Source of the DNA: an uncultured Rhodocyclaceae bacterium
Lineage (GTDB): Bacteria; Pseudomonadota; Gammaproteobacteria; Burkholderiales; Rhodocyclaceae
Length of the DNA: 14,313 nucleotides
Direction of reading: 5' to 3'
NCBI GenBank assembly: GCA_903950295.1
Contig: CAJBAP010000175.1
Location: 1 to 14,313, forward strand
Part shown: piece by piece, positions 1-6,927 of the stretch
How positions within the stretch are numbered: the stretch's first letter is position 1
Layout of the letters: each line of letters begins with the position of its first letter
Notes under the pieces: generated by a model
Told to the model about the DNA's origin: nothing
What the model saw: the letters and a program-made list of their open reading frames with translations, nothing else
Databases searched by the model: none
Program-made: the position numbers and the translations under genes

Positions 1-932
1 GCCATGGCGAAGACATAGGCAGAAGTCGGCGTCAGCGGGACGGCAAGGAAGGTGACGATGACGACGCTGCGCGTGATGTAGATGGCCGCGAGCAGGTGTT
101 TCTTGCTGTGGCGCTGGCCGAGCCAACCGGCTATGAACGTGCCGAAGATGTTGAACAGGCCGATCAGTGCCAGGCAGGTGACGCCGACATTGGCCGACAA
201 GCCCTGGTCGGTGAGATAGGCCGGCAGATGCACGCCGATGAACACCACCTGAAAACCGCAGACGAAATAGCCCAGCGTCAGCAGGTTGAAACCTTTATGC
301 CCGAAAGCCTCGCGGATTGCCTCCCAGGCGGATTGCTGGTGGCGGCCGGCGGCGAGATCGCGGTGCGGTTCGGCCAGCACGATGGAGAGTGGTGCCATCA
401 GGGCCGCGACGGCGGCGAGGATCAACAGTGCTTCGAGCCAGCCGAAGCCGCTGATCAACGACTGCGACACCGGCAGCAGCGCGAACTGGCCGAAGGAACC
501 GGCCGCGCCGGCAATACCGAGCGCCATGCTGCGTTTCTCCGGTGGCGTGATGCGGCCGAGCACGCCATAGACGATGCTGAAGGTCGTGCCCGAAAGGCCG
601 ATGCCGATCAGGAAGCCGGCAGACAGGACGAAGCCGGTGCCGGTGGTCGAGAGCGCCATGCCGATCAGCCCCAGTACGTAGAGCACCGTGCCGGTGATCA
701 GCACCTTGCCGGCGCCGTAGCGGTCGGCGATCAGGCCGGTGAGTGGCTGGGTGATGCCCCACAGCAGGTTCTGCATCGCCAGCGCGAAGGCGAAGGTCTC
801 GCGCCCCCAGCCGTGATCCAGCGTCATCGGTTGCAAAAACAGGCCAAAGCCGTGGCGCACACCCATGCCGAGCGACATGATCAGGCCGCCGCAGATGAGG
901 ACGAGGACGGGGGTTCTCCAGTTTTTCTGCAT
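1..932 (-). CDS. MFS transporter, 3'-truncated by the window edge
   Basis: Inner-membrane secondary transporter of the major facilitator superfamily; the substrate cannot be read from the sequence. The frame is open from the ATG at 932 to the left edge, giving 310 residues, starting MQKNWRTPVLVLICGG. The visible part holds about ten hydrophobic segments, out of the usual twelve. Motif A of the superfamily is present in the loop after the second segment (GLIADRYGAGKVL, near residues 65-77). The N-terminal pattern (GVRHGFGLFLQPM, then a GWGRETFAFA stretch) resembles the oxalate/formate antiporter-like and monocarboxylate-type MFS group, which is a family impression only. The gene is divergent from the antitoxin gene at 1052. 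A TATTAT -10-like box (complement of 962-967) precedes it. There is no clear Shine-Dalgarno; instead a copy of the dispersed 24-base repeat ends four bases before the ATG. The stop codon is not seen. Confidence 0.9.
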   Translation of the reverse strand, partial: MQKNWRTPVLVLICGGLIMSLGMGVRHGFGLFLQPMTLDHGWGRETFAFALAMQNLLWGITQPLTGLIADRYGAGKVLITGTVLYVLGLIGMALSTTGTGFVLSAGFLIGIGLSGTTFSIVYGVLGRITPPEKRSMALGIAGAAGSFGQFALLPVSQSLISGFGWLEALLILAAVAALMAPLSIVLAEPHRDLAAGRHQQSAWEAIREAFGHKGFNLLTLGYFVCGFQVVFIGVHLPAYLTDQGLSANVGVTCLALIGLFNIFGTFIAGWLGQRHSKKHLLAAIYITRSVVIVTFLAVPLTPTSAYVFAM

Positions 933-935
933 TTG

Positions 936-959
936 AAAAGTCGGCGCTGGCGGGACGGC
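936..959 (-). repeat. Dispersed 24-base repeat, copy 1
   Basis: Read on the minus strand this is GCCGTCCCGCCAGCGCCGAC followed by four T. It is identical over 24 bases to 10025-10048 and differs at one base from 12132-12155. Here it fills the leader between the candidate -10 box and the ATG of the MFS gene, in the same orientation as that gene. No transposase or strong inverted repeat goes with it. Confidence 0.8.
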
Positions 960-961
960 AG

Positions 962-967
962 ATAATA
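962..967 (-). promoter_or_regulatory. Candidate -10 box of the MFS gene
   Basis: The minus strand reads TATTAT here, 29 bases before the ATG at 932. A convincing -35 box was not found at 16-18 bases upstream; the best position reads TGCCCG. The call rests on one hexamer. Confidence 0.35.
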
Positions 968-995
968 CGCGGGCAGCGCTGTCGCGGGCAGCGCT
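968..995. repeat. 13-base tandem direct repeat in a divergent promoter region
   Basis: CGCGGGCAGCGCT occurs at 968-980 and again, identical, at 983-995, with a period of 15 bases. It sits between the divergent MFS and antitoxin promoters and touches the -35 box of the latter, so it could be a regulator binding site or a short slippage duplication. Confidence 0.7.
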
Positions 996-1023
996 TGAAA
1001 CAGGGTTGGAGCTGCGGTAGTAT
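995..1023 (+). promoter_or_regulatory. Sigma70-like promoter of the toxin-antitoxin/greB operon
   Basis: TTGAAA (995-1000) and TAGTAT (1018-1023) are separated by exactly 17 bases. They match the consensus hexamers at 5/6 and 4/6 positions. Transcription would start near 1030, about 22 bases before the antitoxin ATG. It is the only good promoter seen ahead of the four-gene run that ends at 2812. Confidence 0.5.
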
Positions 1024-1039
1024 TAACGAGTGTTATAAC
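1020..1039. promoter_or_regulatory. Candidate antitoxin operator
   Basis: Two near-palindromic octamers, GTATTAAC (1020-1027) and GTTATAAC (1032-1039, a perfect palindrome), are spaced by four bases and overlap the -10 box and start region. Antitoxins of this kind usually repress their own promoter by binding paired palindromic sites. Assigning this site to the antitoxin is inference. Confidence 0.35.
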
Positions 1040-1051
1040 AAGGAGATGGCC

Positions 1052-1276
1052 ATGCACACCCTCAAGCTTGTCCAGATTGGTAATTCCGTCGGCGTCATCC
1101 TGCCCAAGGAGGTATTGGCGCGCCTGAAGTTGGAAAAGGGAGAAACGGTCTTTCTTACCGATACTCCACATGGAGCCGCCCTTACGCCTTACGATCCCGC
1201 ACTCGATGATCAGATCGCTTTGGGGCGTGAATTCATGCGGGAGTATCGCGACACATTTCATGCGCTTGCCAAATGA
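1052..1276 (+). CDS. Antitoxin, AbrB/MazE-like, Doc partner
   Basis: Predicted 74-residue DNA-binding antitoxin that neutralises the Doc-type toxin encoded directly downstream and probably represses the operon. Residues 1-45 read as a swapped-hairpin AbrB fold: LKLVQIGNSVGVILPKEVL followed by LKLEKGETVFL. The C-terminal part (about residues 50-74, DDQIALGREFMREYRDTF) is the likely toxin-binding tail. The pattern fits the putative addiction module antidote family that pairs with Doc proteins. I chose the ATG at 1052 because AGGAG at 1041-1045 then lies six bases away; the in-frame ATG at 1046 would abut the AGGAG. The stop overlaps the toxin start by four bases (ATGA, 1273-1276), a sign of translational coupling. 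Confidence 0.85.
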   Translation: MHTLKLVQIGNSVGVILPKEVLARLKLEKGETVFLTDTPHGAALTPYDPALDDQIALGREFMREYRDTFHALAK

Positions 1277-1656
1277 ATTGGCGTTGGATCGACAAGCAGG
1301 CATTGATGCTGCTCCATGATGAGAGTCTTGCGGACCATGGTGGCGCGTCAGGCCTGCGCGATGAAGGCCTGCTGGATTCAGCCTTGGCGCGACCGTTGAA
1401 CCTGCTCGGTTACGGCCATCCGGATTTCGCCGATCTTGCTGCCGCCTATGGATTCGGACTGGTGAAGAACCACTGCTTCGTCGATGGCAACAAGCGTGCC
1501 GCGTTTCTGGCAGTCGGCCTCTTTCTGTTACTGAATGGCTATCGTTTGGTCGTGGGGCAGGCGGAGGCGACAGTGACTATCCTTGATCTTGCCGCCGGCG
1601 ATCTTGACGAAGCGGCTTTTGCAGCCTGGATTCGCACCAACAGCAAACCCAGATGA
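1273..1656 (+). CDS. doc: Doc-type (Fic fold) toxin
   Basis: Predicted 127-residue toxin, close to the size of phage P1 Doc (126). The Doc signature HCFVDGNKRAA runs from residue 67 to 77, with H67, D71, K74 and R75. Fic AMP-transferases usually have GNGR at this point, whereas Doc proteins carry K in place of the second G and use ATP to phosphorylate the elongation factor EF-Tu, which stops translation. The N-terminal part (GLRDEGLLDSALARP, 27-41) is also typical of the family. The motif is complete, so the protein is probably active unless bound by its antitoxin. The gene overlaps the antitoxin gene before it and greB after it, each by an ATGA. Target and activity are family knowledge, not read from the sequence. 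Confidence 0.9.
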   Translation: MNWRWIDKQALMLLHDESLADHGGASGLRDEGLLDSALARPLNLLGYGHPDFADLAAAYGFGLVKNHCFVDGNKRAAFLAVGLFLLLNGYRLVVGQAEATVTILDLAAGDLDEAAFAAWIRTNSKPR

Positions 1657-2222
1657 ACAAAGCCTTTGTCAAAGAACCTGAAGGTGATGAGGACGACGAG
1701 GAGTCCATCGGCGTTCCGTCATTACCGGTCGGGACGAAAAACTACATGACGCCCGCCGGCCATGCCGCCTTGCGTGAAGAATTCGAGCGACTGGTGAAAG
1801 TTGAACGACCGCATATCGTTCAGGTCGTATCCTGGGCTGCGGGTAATGGTGACCGTTCGGAAAATGGCGACTACATCTACGGCAAAAAACGGCTGCGCGA
1901 AATCGATCGGCGCTTGCGTTACCTGACCAAGCGGCTGGACAATGCCGAAGTGGTTGATGCGGCGCTGCAGGTGAATCTGGAGCAAGTGTTTTTTGGTGCC
2001 ACGGTCACGGTCAGTTTTCAGGGTGCTGCGGGAACTGGTGAGGTTGGTGAAGCCAGTTACCGCATTGTCGGTGTGGACGAAGCTGATCCCGCGGTCGGGG
2101 CGATCAGCTGGATCTCACCGCTGGCGCGGGCGCTGTTGAAGGCGCGCGAGGGTGATGTGGTTCGCTTGCAGAGCCCGGTGGGCCTGCGCGAAGTTGAAGT
2201 GGTTGAAATTCGTTACGAGTGA
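1653..2222 (+). CDS. greB: Transcription elongation factor GreB
   Basis: Cytoplasmic factor that inserts a coiled coil into the secondary channel of RNA polymerase and triggers cleavage of the nascent RNA in backtracked complexes. The coiled-coil domain covers about residues 30-105. Its acidic tip is present as GDRSENGDYIYGKKR, where D67 and E70 correspond to the two catalytic acidic residues of Gre factors. The basic run RLREIDRRLRYLTKRLD (80-96) favours GreB over GreA. The FKBP-like C-terminal domain follows (about 110-189), with the family signature ISWISPLARALLKAREGD. The protein has 189 residues against about 158 in E. coli. The excess is mostly an acidic N-terminal leader (residues 7-17, EPEGDEDDEES). 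The start overlaps the doc stop (ATGA). The next gene begins within a few bases of the greB stop, so greB is the third gene of one operon. Confidence 0.95.
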   Translation: MNKAFVKEPEGDEDDEESIGVPSLPVGTKNYMTPAGHAALREEFERLVKVERPHIVQVVSWAAGNGDRSENGDYIYGKKRLREIDRRLRYLTKRLDNAEVVDAALQVNLEQVFFGATVTVSFQGAAGTGEVGEASYRIVGVDEADPAVGAISWISPLARALLKAREGDVVRLQSPVGLREVEVVEIRYE

Positions 2223-2230
2223 GCGCGAAC

Positions 2231-2812
2231 ATGGATGCATTTATCTGGAACCGGCACTTTTTCACCGGTATTGAAGTGGTTGATGCGCAGCACCACCGCT
2301 TGGTCGATATCACCAACGAGTTGGGCAATGTCATGCTGGGCGGCGATGAGCTATCGGAGGGCCGCATGCAGATCCTGTTCAAGCAGTTGGCCGATTACGC
2401 GCGCGAGCACTTCAGTGACGAAGAAACCTTGATGCAGAAGGCCGGGCTCGATGCGCGCCATGTCGATCTGCACATCAAGCATCATCACCAGTTCGTCGAG
2501 CAACTCACCAGCATGTGGCGTGTGCGCGGTGCGATGAAACACCCGGCCGAAACTTTCCACGGCTTTCTCTCGGCCTGGCTGGCCTTCCACATTCTCGGCG
2601 AAGATCAGGTCATGGCACGCCAGATCGCACGCATGGATGCTGGTGAGTCGGCACAGGTTGCCTATGAGCTGGAGATGCAGTCGCAGGACAACAGCACCGC
2701 CGCCTTGTTGGGCGCCCTGAAAACCGTTTTTCACCTGATGGCCGAGCAACACCATGATTTGGCAGAAGCAAACCAGCGCTTGCTGAAGGAAATTGCCACT
2801 CATCGAGGGTAA
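2231..2812 (+). CDS. Bacteriohemerythrin with a C-terminal helical tail
   Basis: Non-heme di-iron oxygen-binding protein of the hemerythrin family, probably cytosolic, serving oxygen binding, storage or sensing. Counting from the ATG at 2231 (193 residues), all seven iron ligands can be assigned: H21, H60, E64, H81, H85, H120 and D125. They lie in the family patterns DAQHHRL, HFSDEE, HIKHHHQF and HILGED. The typical length of the domain is about 135 residues. The remaining 58 form an extra helical tail (TAALLGALKTVFHLM, then NQRLLKEIAT) of the kind that links this domain to GGDEF or kinase modules in betaproteobacterial fusion proteins, but here the stop follows at once. An in-frame GTG at 2219 overlaps the greB stop and would add four residues. 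I prefer 2231 because GAGTGAG at 2217-2223 can serve as its ribosome binding site. Confidence 0.9.
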   Translation: MDAFIWNRHFFTGIEVVDAQHHRLVDITNELGNVMLGGDELSEGRMQILFKQLADYAREHFSDEETLMQKAGLDARHVDLHIKHHHQFVEQLTSMWRVRGAMKHPAETFHGFLSAWLAFHILGEDQVMARQIARMDAGESAQVAYELEMQSQDNSTAALLGALKTVFHLMAEQHHDLAEANQRLLKEIATHRG

Positions 2813-2826
2813 TTGCGGCCGGCGGG

Positions 2827-2854
2827 CTTGAAAACCCTATTGGCGACCCTATTT
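2827..2854 (+). promoter_or_regulatory. Sigma32-type heat-shock promoter of htpG
   Basis: CTTGAAA (2827-2833) and CCCTATTT (2847-2854) are spaced by 13 bases. The sigma32 consensus is CTTGAAA, an 11-16 base spacer and CCCCATnT, so only one specified -10 base differs. Transcription would begin around 2860. GGAGG at 2880-2884 is a strong ribosome binding site seven bases before the htpG ATG. Confidence 0.75.
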
Positions 2855-2891
2855 CTCCGACTCATTTGTTTGTTAGTTCGGAGGACACCGC

Positions 2892-4814
2892 ATGACCGCT
2901 ACCGCTGCCGCCAATTCCAGCCAGGAAACCCTAGGATTCCAGACCGAGGTGAAGCAACTGCTGCACCTCATGATTCATTCGCTCTACAGCAACCGCGAAA
3001 TCTTTCTGCGTGAGTTGATTTCCAACGCCTCGGATGCCTGCGACAAGCTGCGCTTCGAATCGCTGCACAATGCCGCGATGATGGAGGGTGGTGAGGAACT
3101 CAAGATCCGCATCGGCTACGACAAGGCAGCGCGTACGCTGACCATCGCCGACAACGGCATTGGCATGAACCGCGACGAGGTGATCGCCAACCTCGGTACC
3201 ATCGCCAAATCCGGCACGCGCGAGTTTTTCTCGCAGCTCACCGGCGACCAGCAAAAGGATGCGCACCTGATCGGCCAGTTCGGTGTCGGTTTCTATTCTT
3301 CCTTCATCGTTGCCGACCAGGTGACGGTGCGCACGCGCCGTGCCGGCGAAAGTGCCGCTCAGGGCGTCGAGTGGGCTTCCGACGGTGGCGGCGAATACAC
3401 CATCGCCATGATCGACCGCCCGGTGCGCGGCACTGAAATTACGCTGCACCTGCGCGCCGATCAGGATGATCTGCTCTCGAGCTGGAAACTGAAATCGATC
3501 GTCCACAAGTATTCCGATCACATCGTCCAGCCGATCGTGATGAAGGGCGAGAAGTGGGATGAGGAGAAGAAAGCGCAGGTCGAAACCGACGAAGATGAGA
3601 CCGTCAATCAGGCCTCTGCCCTGTGGGCCAAGTCGAAAAACGACATCAGCGAAGACGATTACAAGGCCTTCTACAAGCACGTCGGCCACGACTACGACGA
3701 TCCGCTGGCCTGGACGCATGCCCGTGTCGAGGGCAAGAGCGAATACACGCAACTGCTCTACATTCCCGGTCGCGCCCCTTTCGACCTGTGGGATCGCAAT
3801 GCGCGCCACGGCATCAAGCTTTACGTGCGTCGGGTCTTCATCATGGACGATGCCGAGCAACTCATGCCGCTGTATCTGCGTTTCGTCCGCGGTGTGGTGG
3901 ACTCTGCCGACCTGCCGCTCAACGTCTCGCGCGAGATTTTGCAGGAATCGAAGGACATCGAAGCTATTCGCAAGGGCTGTACCAACAAGGTGCTGGGCAT
4001 GCTGGCCGATCTCGCCGAGAACGAGAAAGAGAAATTCACCCAGTTCTGGGGTGAATTCGGCAAGGTGCTCAAAGAGGGTATCGGCGAAGACTTTTCCAAC
4101 AAGGAGAAAATCGCCGCCTTGTTGCGCTTCGCTTCGACGCAGGCCAATACTGCCGACGAAACCGTGTCGCTCGCCGATTACATCGGCCGCATGAAGCCCG
4201 AGCAGGAGAAGATCTACTACGTCACTGCCGAGACCTTCAATGCCGCCAAGAACAGCCCGCATCTCGAGGTCTTCCGCAAGAAGGGCATCGAAGTGATCCT
4301 GCTGTCGGATCGGGTTGACGAATGGGTGGTCAGCCACCTCACCGAGTTCGAGGGCAAGCAACTGGTGTCGGTGGCCAAGGGTGGCCTCGACCTCGGCAAA
4401 CTCGAAGACGAAGCCGAGAAGCAGGAACAGGCCAAGGATGCCGACGAGTTCAAGGACCTGACCGACAAGATCGGCAAGTCGCTCGCCGAGCGCGTCAAGG
4501 AAGTGCGTGTCACGCATCGCCTGACCGACAGTCCCGCCTGCCTGGTGGCCGACGAGCACGACGTCTCCGGCAACCTCTCACGCATCCTCAAGGCAGCGGG
4601 CCAGTCGGCACCCGCAGCGAAACCTATCCTCGAAATCAACCCGCGCCACCCCGTGGTGCTGCGCCTCAAGTACGAAGAGAAGAAATTTGATGATTGGGCG
4701 GCGGTGCTGTTCGAGCAGGCCTTGCTGGCCGAGGGTGGGCAGCTGGATGACCCGGCGACCTTCGTCAAGCGTATCAATGACCTGATGCTGACGATGTCCC
4801 AGGGTAGTCAGTAA
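2892..4814 (+). CDS. htpG: Hsp90-family molecular chaperone HtpG
   Basis: Cytosolic ATP-driven dimeric chaperone of 640 residues, the usual HtpG size (about 620-640). The N-terminal GHKL ATPase domain shows all core motifs: E41 and N45 in [13 protein letters not shown], the ADP-binding loop DNGIGM at 87-92, and the lid glycines GQFGVGF at 128-134. The middle domain contains [13 protein letters not shown], with the conserved arginine that contacts the ATP gamma-phosphate. The C-terminal dimerisation domain runs to the end ([11 protein letters not shown], then NDLMLTMSQ) and lacks the eukaryotic MEEVD tail, as expected for bacteria. The gene stands alone behind a sigma32-like promoter, so it is predicted to be heat induced. 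The start at 2892 is fixed by GGAGG seven bases upstream. It converges with the kinase gene at 4835, with a hairpin between them. Confidence 0.98.
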   Translation: MTATAAANSSQETLGFQTEVKQLLHLMIHSLYSNREIFLRELISNASDACDKLRFESLHNAAMMEGGEELKIRIGYDKAARTLTIADNGIGMNRDEVIANLGTIAKSGTREFFSQLTGDQQKDAHLIGQFGVGFYSSFIVADQVTVRTRRAGESAAQGVEWASDGGGEYTIAMIDRPVRGTEITLHLRADQDDLLSSWKLKSIVHKYSDHIVQPIVMKGEKWDEEKKAQVETDEDETVNQASALWAKSKNDISEDDYKAFYKHVGHDYDDPLAWTHARVEGKSEYTQLLYIPGRAPFDLWDRNARHGIKLYVRRVFIMDDAEQLMPLYLRFVRGVVDSADLPLNVSREILQESKDIEAIRKGCTNKVLGMLADLAENEKEKFTQFWGEFGKVLKEGIGEDFSNKEKIAALLRFASTQANTADETVSLADYIGRMKPEQEKIYYVTAETFNAAKNSPHLEVFRKKGIEVILLSDRVDEWVVSHLTEFEGKQLVSVAKGGLDLGKLEDEAEKQEQAKDADEFKDLTDKIGKSLAERVKEVRVTHRLTDSPACLVADEHDVSGNLSRILKAAGQSAPAAKPILEINPRHPVVLRLKYEEKKFDDWAAVLFEQALLAEGGQLDDPATFVKRINDLMLTMSQGSQ

Positions 4815-4820
4815 GCCGAC

Positions 4821-4850
4821 CGCCGGGGGTAAATTCAATTGCTCCCGGCG
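4821..4850. terminator. Bidirectional terminator-like hairpin between htpG and the kinase gene
   Basis: Arms 4821-4832 and 4839-4850 pair over 12 positions (two G-T wobbles) around a six-base loop. The outer seven pairs are CGCCGGG with CCCGGCG. It lies just after the htpG stop and overlaps the last codons of the convergent histidine kinase gene, whose TGA is in the loop. No clear T tract follows on either side, so intrinsic termination may be weak. Confidence 0.5.
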
Positions 4851-6370
4851 TCCTTCTGCAGCGGCAGTCTGAACTCGAACACGCTGCCTTTGCCCGGTCG
4901 GGAGCGGCAGACAACTTCCGTTTCGAGCAATTTGGCCAGACGTTTGCAGATGGCAAGACCGAGTCCCAAACCCTTGGCCTTGTCACGCTCTGGATTGCTC
5001 ACCTGGAAATACTCATCAAAAATATTGCCGATTTGTTCCGGTGCGATGCCGATGCCGGTGTCCCAGACCTGGAGCAGTGCCTGATCGCCCCGCCGGCGGA
5101 CGCCGATCAGAATGCCGCCCTGCTCGGTGTACTTGATGGCATTGGAAATTATGTTGTTCAGCAGGCTCTGCAGCAATTTTCTGTCGGTGAATAGGGTCAT
5201 CCCCACGGGCGGGAAGTAAAGCTTGAAGCGCAAGGTCTTCGCCGAGGCCAGTGTCGAAAACTGCTGGTCAATATCGCGAAACAGATCATTGAGATCGATG
5301 CGCTCGGGTTTGAGCGTGATGGCTCCGGTATCGTGTCTCGAGACCTCGAGCAAAGAATCCAAAATATCCGAGAGGTTTTGGGCCGACAGCGCCAGGTATG
5401 CGCTGATGCGCTGTTGTTCTTCGCTCAATGTGGTTCCATCCAGCGCATCCTTGAACAGGTTGATGGCCTGTATCGGTTGCCGCAAATCATGACCGGCAGC
5501 GGCCAAGAAGCGCGACTTGGCGAGGGTCGCGGCCTCGGCGACTTCCTTGGCCAGCTGCAGTTCCCGGTTGGCGGCGAACAAGGCGGTGGTGCGTTCCTGC
5601 ACTTTGTTTTCCAGGTTGCCTTGATAGGCAGCCAGTTCCTGGTTGCGTTGTTCTATTTCGCTCAGCATCTCGTTGAAGCTTTCGATCAACTCGGTGATCT
5701 CATGGCGGGGTTCATCCGGAGCGGGCGGTGCAGCCCGCAGCATGAAGTTCCGCTTTTCGCGCACTTCACGCGCGGTATCTGCCAGTTGTTTCACCGGGCT
5801 GACGATGCGGTCGATGAAACGAGAACCAAGTCCAATCGCCAGCAGCAGCCCCAGCAGGCTGGCAGCGCTGGAAAAGAAAGCCTGTAGCACATAGGCTTGG
5901 CGGTATTCCATCAGGCTGGCATGAATGAAAAGGTAGCCGATGGTCGAACCGTCGAGCACGACTGGCTGAAGCAGCGTGGTCGAGAGAGTCAACAGACTGA
6001 AACTGGGCAAATGTTCGCTTAGTTGGCGAACGTCGCCCGGCAGCCTGGCACTATCGCCGAAGCTGGCCAGGCGATCTCCCTCGGGGGTGTAAACCGCGGC
6101 TGCCATGATGTTCTTCTGGGCGGACAGTACCTGCAGTGCTTCGGTGGCCGCGCTGCGGTCATGAAAGGCCAGGGCAGCACTGATAGCGATGCCGGTAGAC
6201 TGCGCCATGGTAAGCATCGAGTCCATGACATGATCGCGCTGCTTGTGCCATTCGATGACGGCACTGCCGGCCGTTGAAATCGCCAGGGCCAGAACGCTGA
6301 CCAGCAGCACCAACCGGAACAGCTGGAAGCGTACGGAACCTCTGCTGTGATGGAAGCGCACTCGATGCAT
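4835..6370 (-). CDS. Membrane sensor histidine kinase with CHASE8-like periplasmic domain
   Basis: A 511-residue inner-membrane sensor kinase. Order: transmembrane segment about 17-37; periplasmic region about 40-155 resembling the CHASE8 domain of YfiN (ISAALAFHDRSAATEALQVL, 63-82, then AAVYTPEGDRLASF); second transmembrane segment about 162-183; HAMP about 184-242; coiled coil to about 280. The HisKA domain follows with phospho-acceptor H294 in AAGHDLRQPIQAINLF. The ATPase domain has an N box (NNIISNAIKYT, 405-415), G1 (WDTGIGI, 436-442) and G2 (KGLGLGLAI, 466-474). There is no receiver domain, so a separate response regulator must exist, but none is in the window. The start lies six bases after the end of the upstream yfiR-like gene, so they are co-transcribed. 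By analogy with YfiR-YfiN, the YfiR-like protein may hold this kinase in check from the periplasm; that is inference. Confidence 0.93.
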   Translation of the reverse strand: MHRVRFHHSRGSVRFQLFRLVLLVSVLALAISTAGSAVIEWHKQRDHVMDSMLTMAQSTGIAISAALAFHDRSAATEALQVLSAQKNIMAAAVYTPEGDRLASFGDSARLPGDVRQLSEHLPSFSLLTLSTTLLQPVVLDGSTIGYLFIHASLMEYRQAYVLQAFFSSAASLLGLLLAIGLGSRFIDRIVSPVKQLADTAREVREKRNFMLRAAPPAPDEPRHEITELIESFNEMLSEIEQRNQELAAYQGNLENKVQERTTALFAANRELQLAKEVAEAATLAKSRFLAAAGHDLRQPIQAINLFKDALDGTTLSEEQQRISAYLALSAQNLSDILDSLLEVSRHDTGAITLKPERIDLNDLFRDIDQQFSTLASAKTLRFKLYFPPVGMTLFTDRKLLQSLLNNIISNAIKYTEQGGILIGVRRRGDQALLQVWDTGIGIAPEQIGNIFDEYFQVSNPERDKAKGLGLGLAICKRLAKLLETEVVCRSRPGKGSVFEFRLPLQKDAGSN

Positions 6371-6376
6371 GGCGCG

Positions 6377-6907
6377 CTACTCGACGATGCGGCGTGCCAG
6401 TTTCAACAACTGCGGATAGAAGCGCAAGCCGGCACGCTTTGCTTCGCCCTGGTTGATGTCGAAGCGTGTGCCGCCTTCCTTCAGGTCGATCTCGATCATG
6501 CCGCCGTTGTCGACGAAACCCGTATAACCGCCGACGGTCAAGGGATGAGGTGTCCGATGCTTTCCTTGCAGGCTGTTCCAGCGCTGAGGCGTATCGAAAT
6601 AAATCACGTCACAGTCGGTTTGCTGCTGGTAACGCACCGTGAGCACGGCTTTGCCGCGCACCTGGCGTGCGTTGATCGATTCCATGGCGCTGACTAGTTC
6701 TGGGTCGTTGGAGGAAATGCACACCTGCAGATGTTGGTTGCTGGCCAATGCCGCAGGCCACTCGGTGAATTTGATGAAATTGAACAGCAGGGCCGCCCGC
6801 AGTGCTGCTTCCGAGGCTATTTCGGCCGCAAACACCGGGGTACCGGCCAGCGCCGTTGACGCGAGCATCAGCAGTAGCCAGCGGTGGGAGCGGAAGAGGA
6901 ATTTCAT
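6377..6907 (-). CDS. YfiR-family (DUF4154) periplasmic protein
   Basis: A 176-residue exported protein. Residues 1-28 form a signal peptide (RSHRWLLLMLASTALAG, probable cleavage after VFAA near 28). The mature part shows the family patterns ALLFNFIKFTEWP (39-51) at its start, the GKAVLTVRY strand, and near the C terminus a GGMIEIDLKEGGTRFDIN stretch (135-152) and LRFYPQLLKLAR. Two cysteines are present, C63 and C99. YfiR of Pseudomonas is a periplasmic inhibitor that binds the CHASE8-type domain of the diguanylate cyclase YfiN. Here the downstream gene encodes a kinase with a similar sensor region, so the kinase is the likely partner. The gene begins 20 bases after the TonB receptor stop and ends six bases before the kinase start. 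Confidence 0.9.
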   Translation of the reverse strand: MKFLFRSHRWLLLMLASTALAGTPVFAAEIASEAALRAALLFNFIKFTEWPAALASNQHLQVCISSNDPELVSAMESINARQVRGKAVLTVRYQQQTDCDVIYFDTPQRWNSLQGKHRTPHPLTVGGYTGFVDNGGMIEIDLKEGGTRFDINQGEAKRAGLRFYPQLLKLARRIVE

Positions 6908-6927
6908 TGTCACGAGGCTCGATCCAG

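Noticed and set aside
21..45. A fourth, weaker match to the dispersed repeat inside the MFS gene (about 20 of 23 bases).
   Set aside because: It lies in a conserved coding stretch (PLTPTSAYVF) that relatives seem to share without an insertion, so composition and coding constraint may explain it.
96..965. 289-codon plus-strand open frame.
   Set aside because: It is antisense to the MFS gene, whose transmembrane segments and motif A are clear.
881..1303. Minus-strand open frame across the antitoxin gene.
   Set aside because: The antitoxin has a proper ribosome binding site, fold and partner; this frame has neither.
2931..4559. Long open frame of 542 codons on the minus strand opposite htpG.
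   Set aside because: It is a mirror of a strongly conserved htpG in GC-rich DNA, with low-complexity composition and no recognisable domain.
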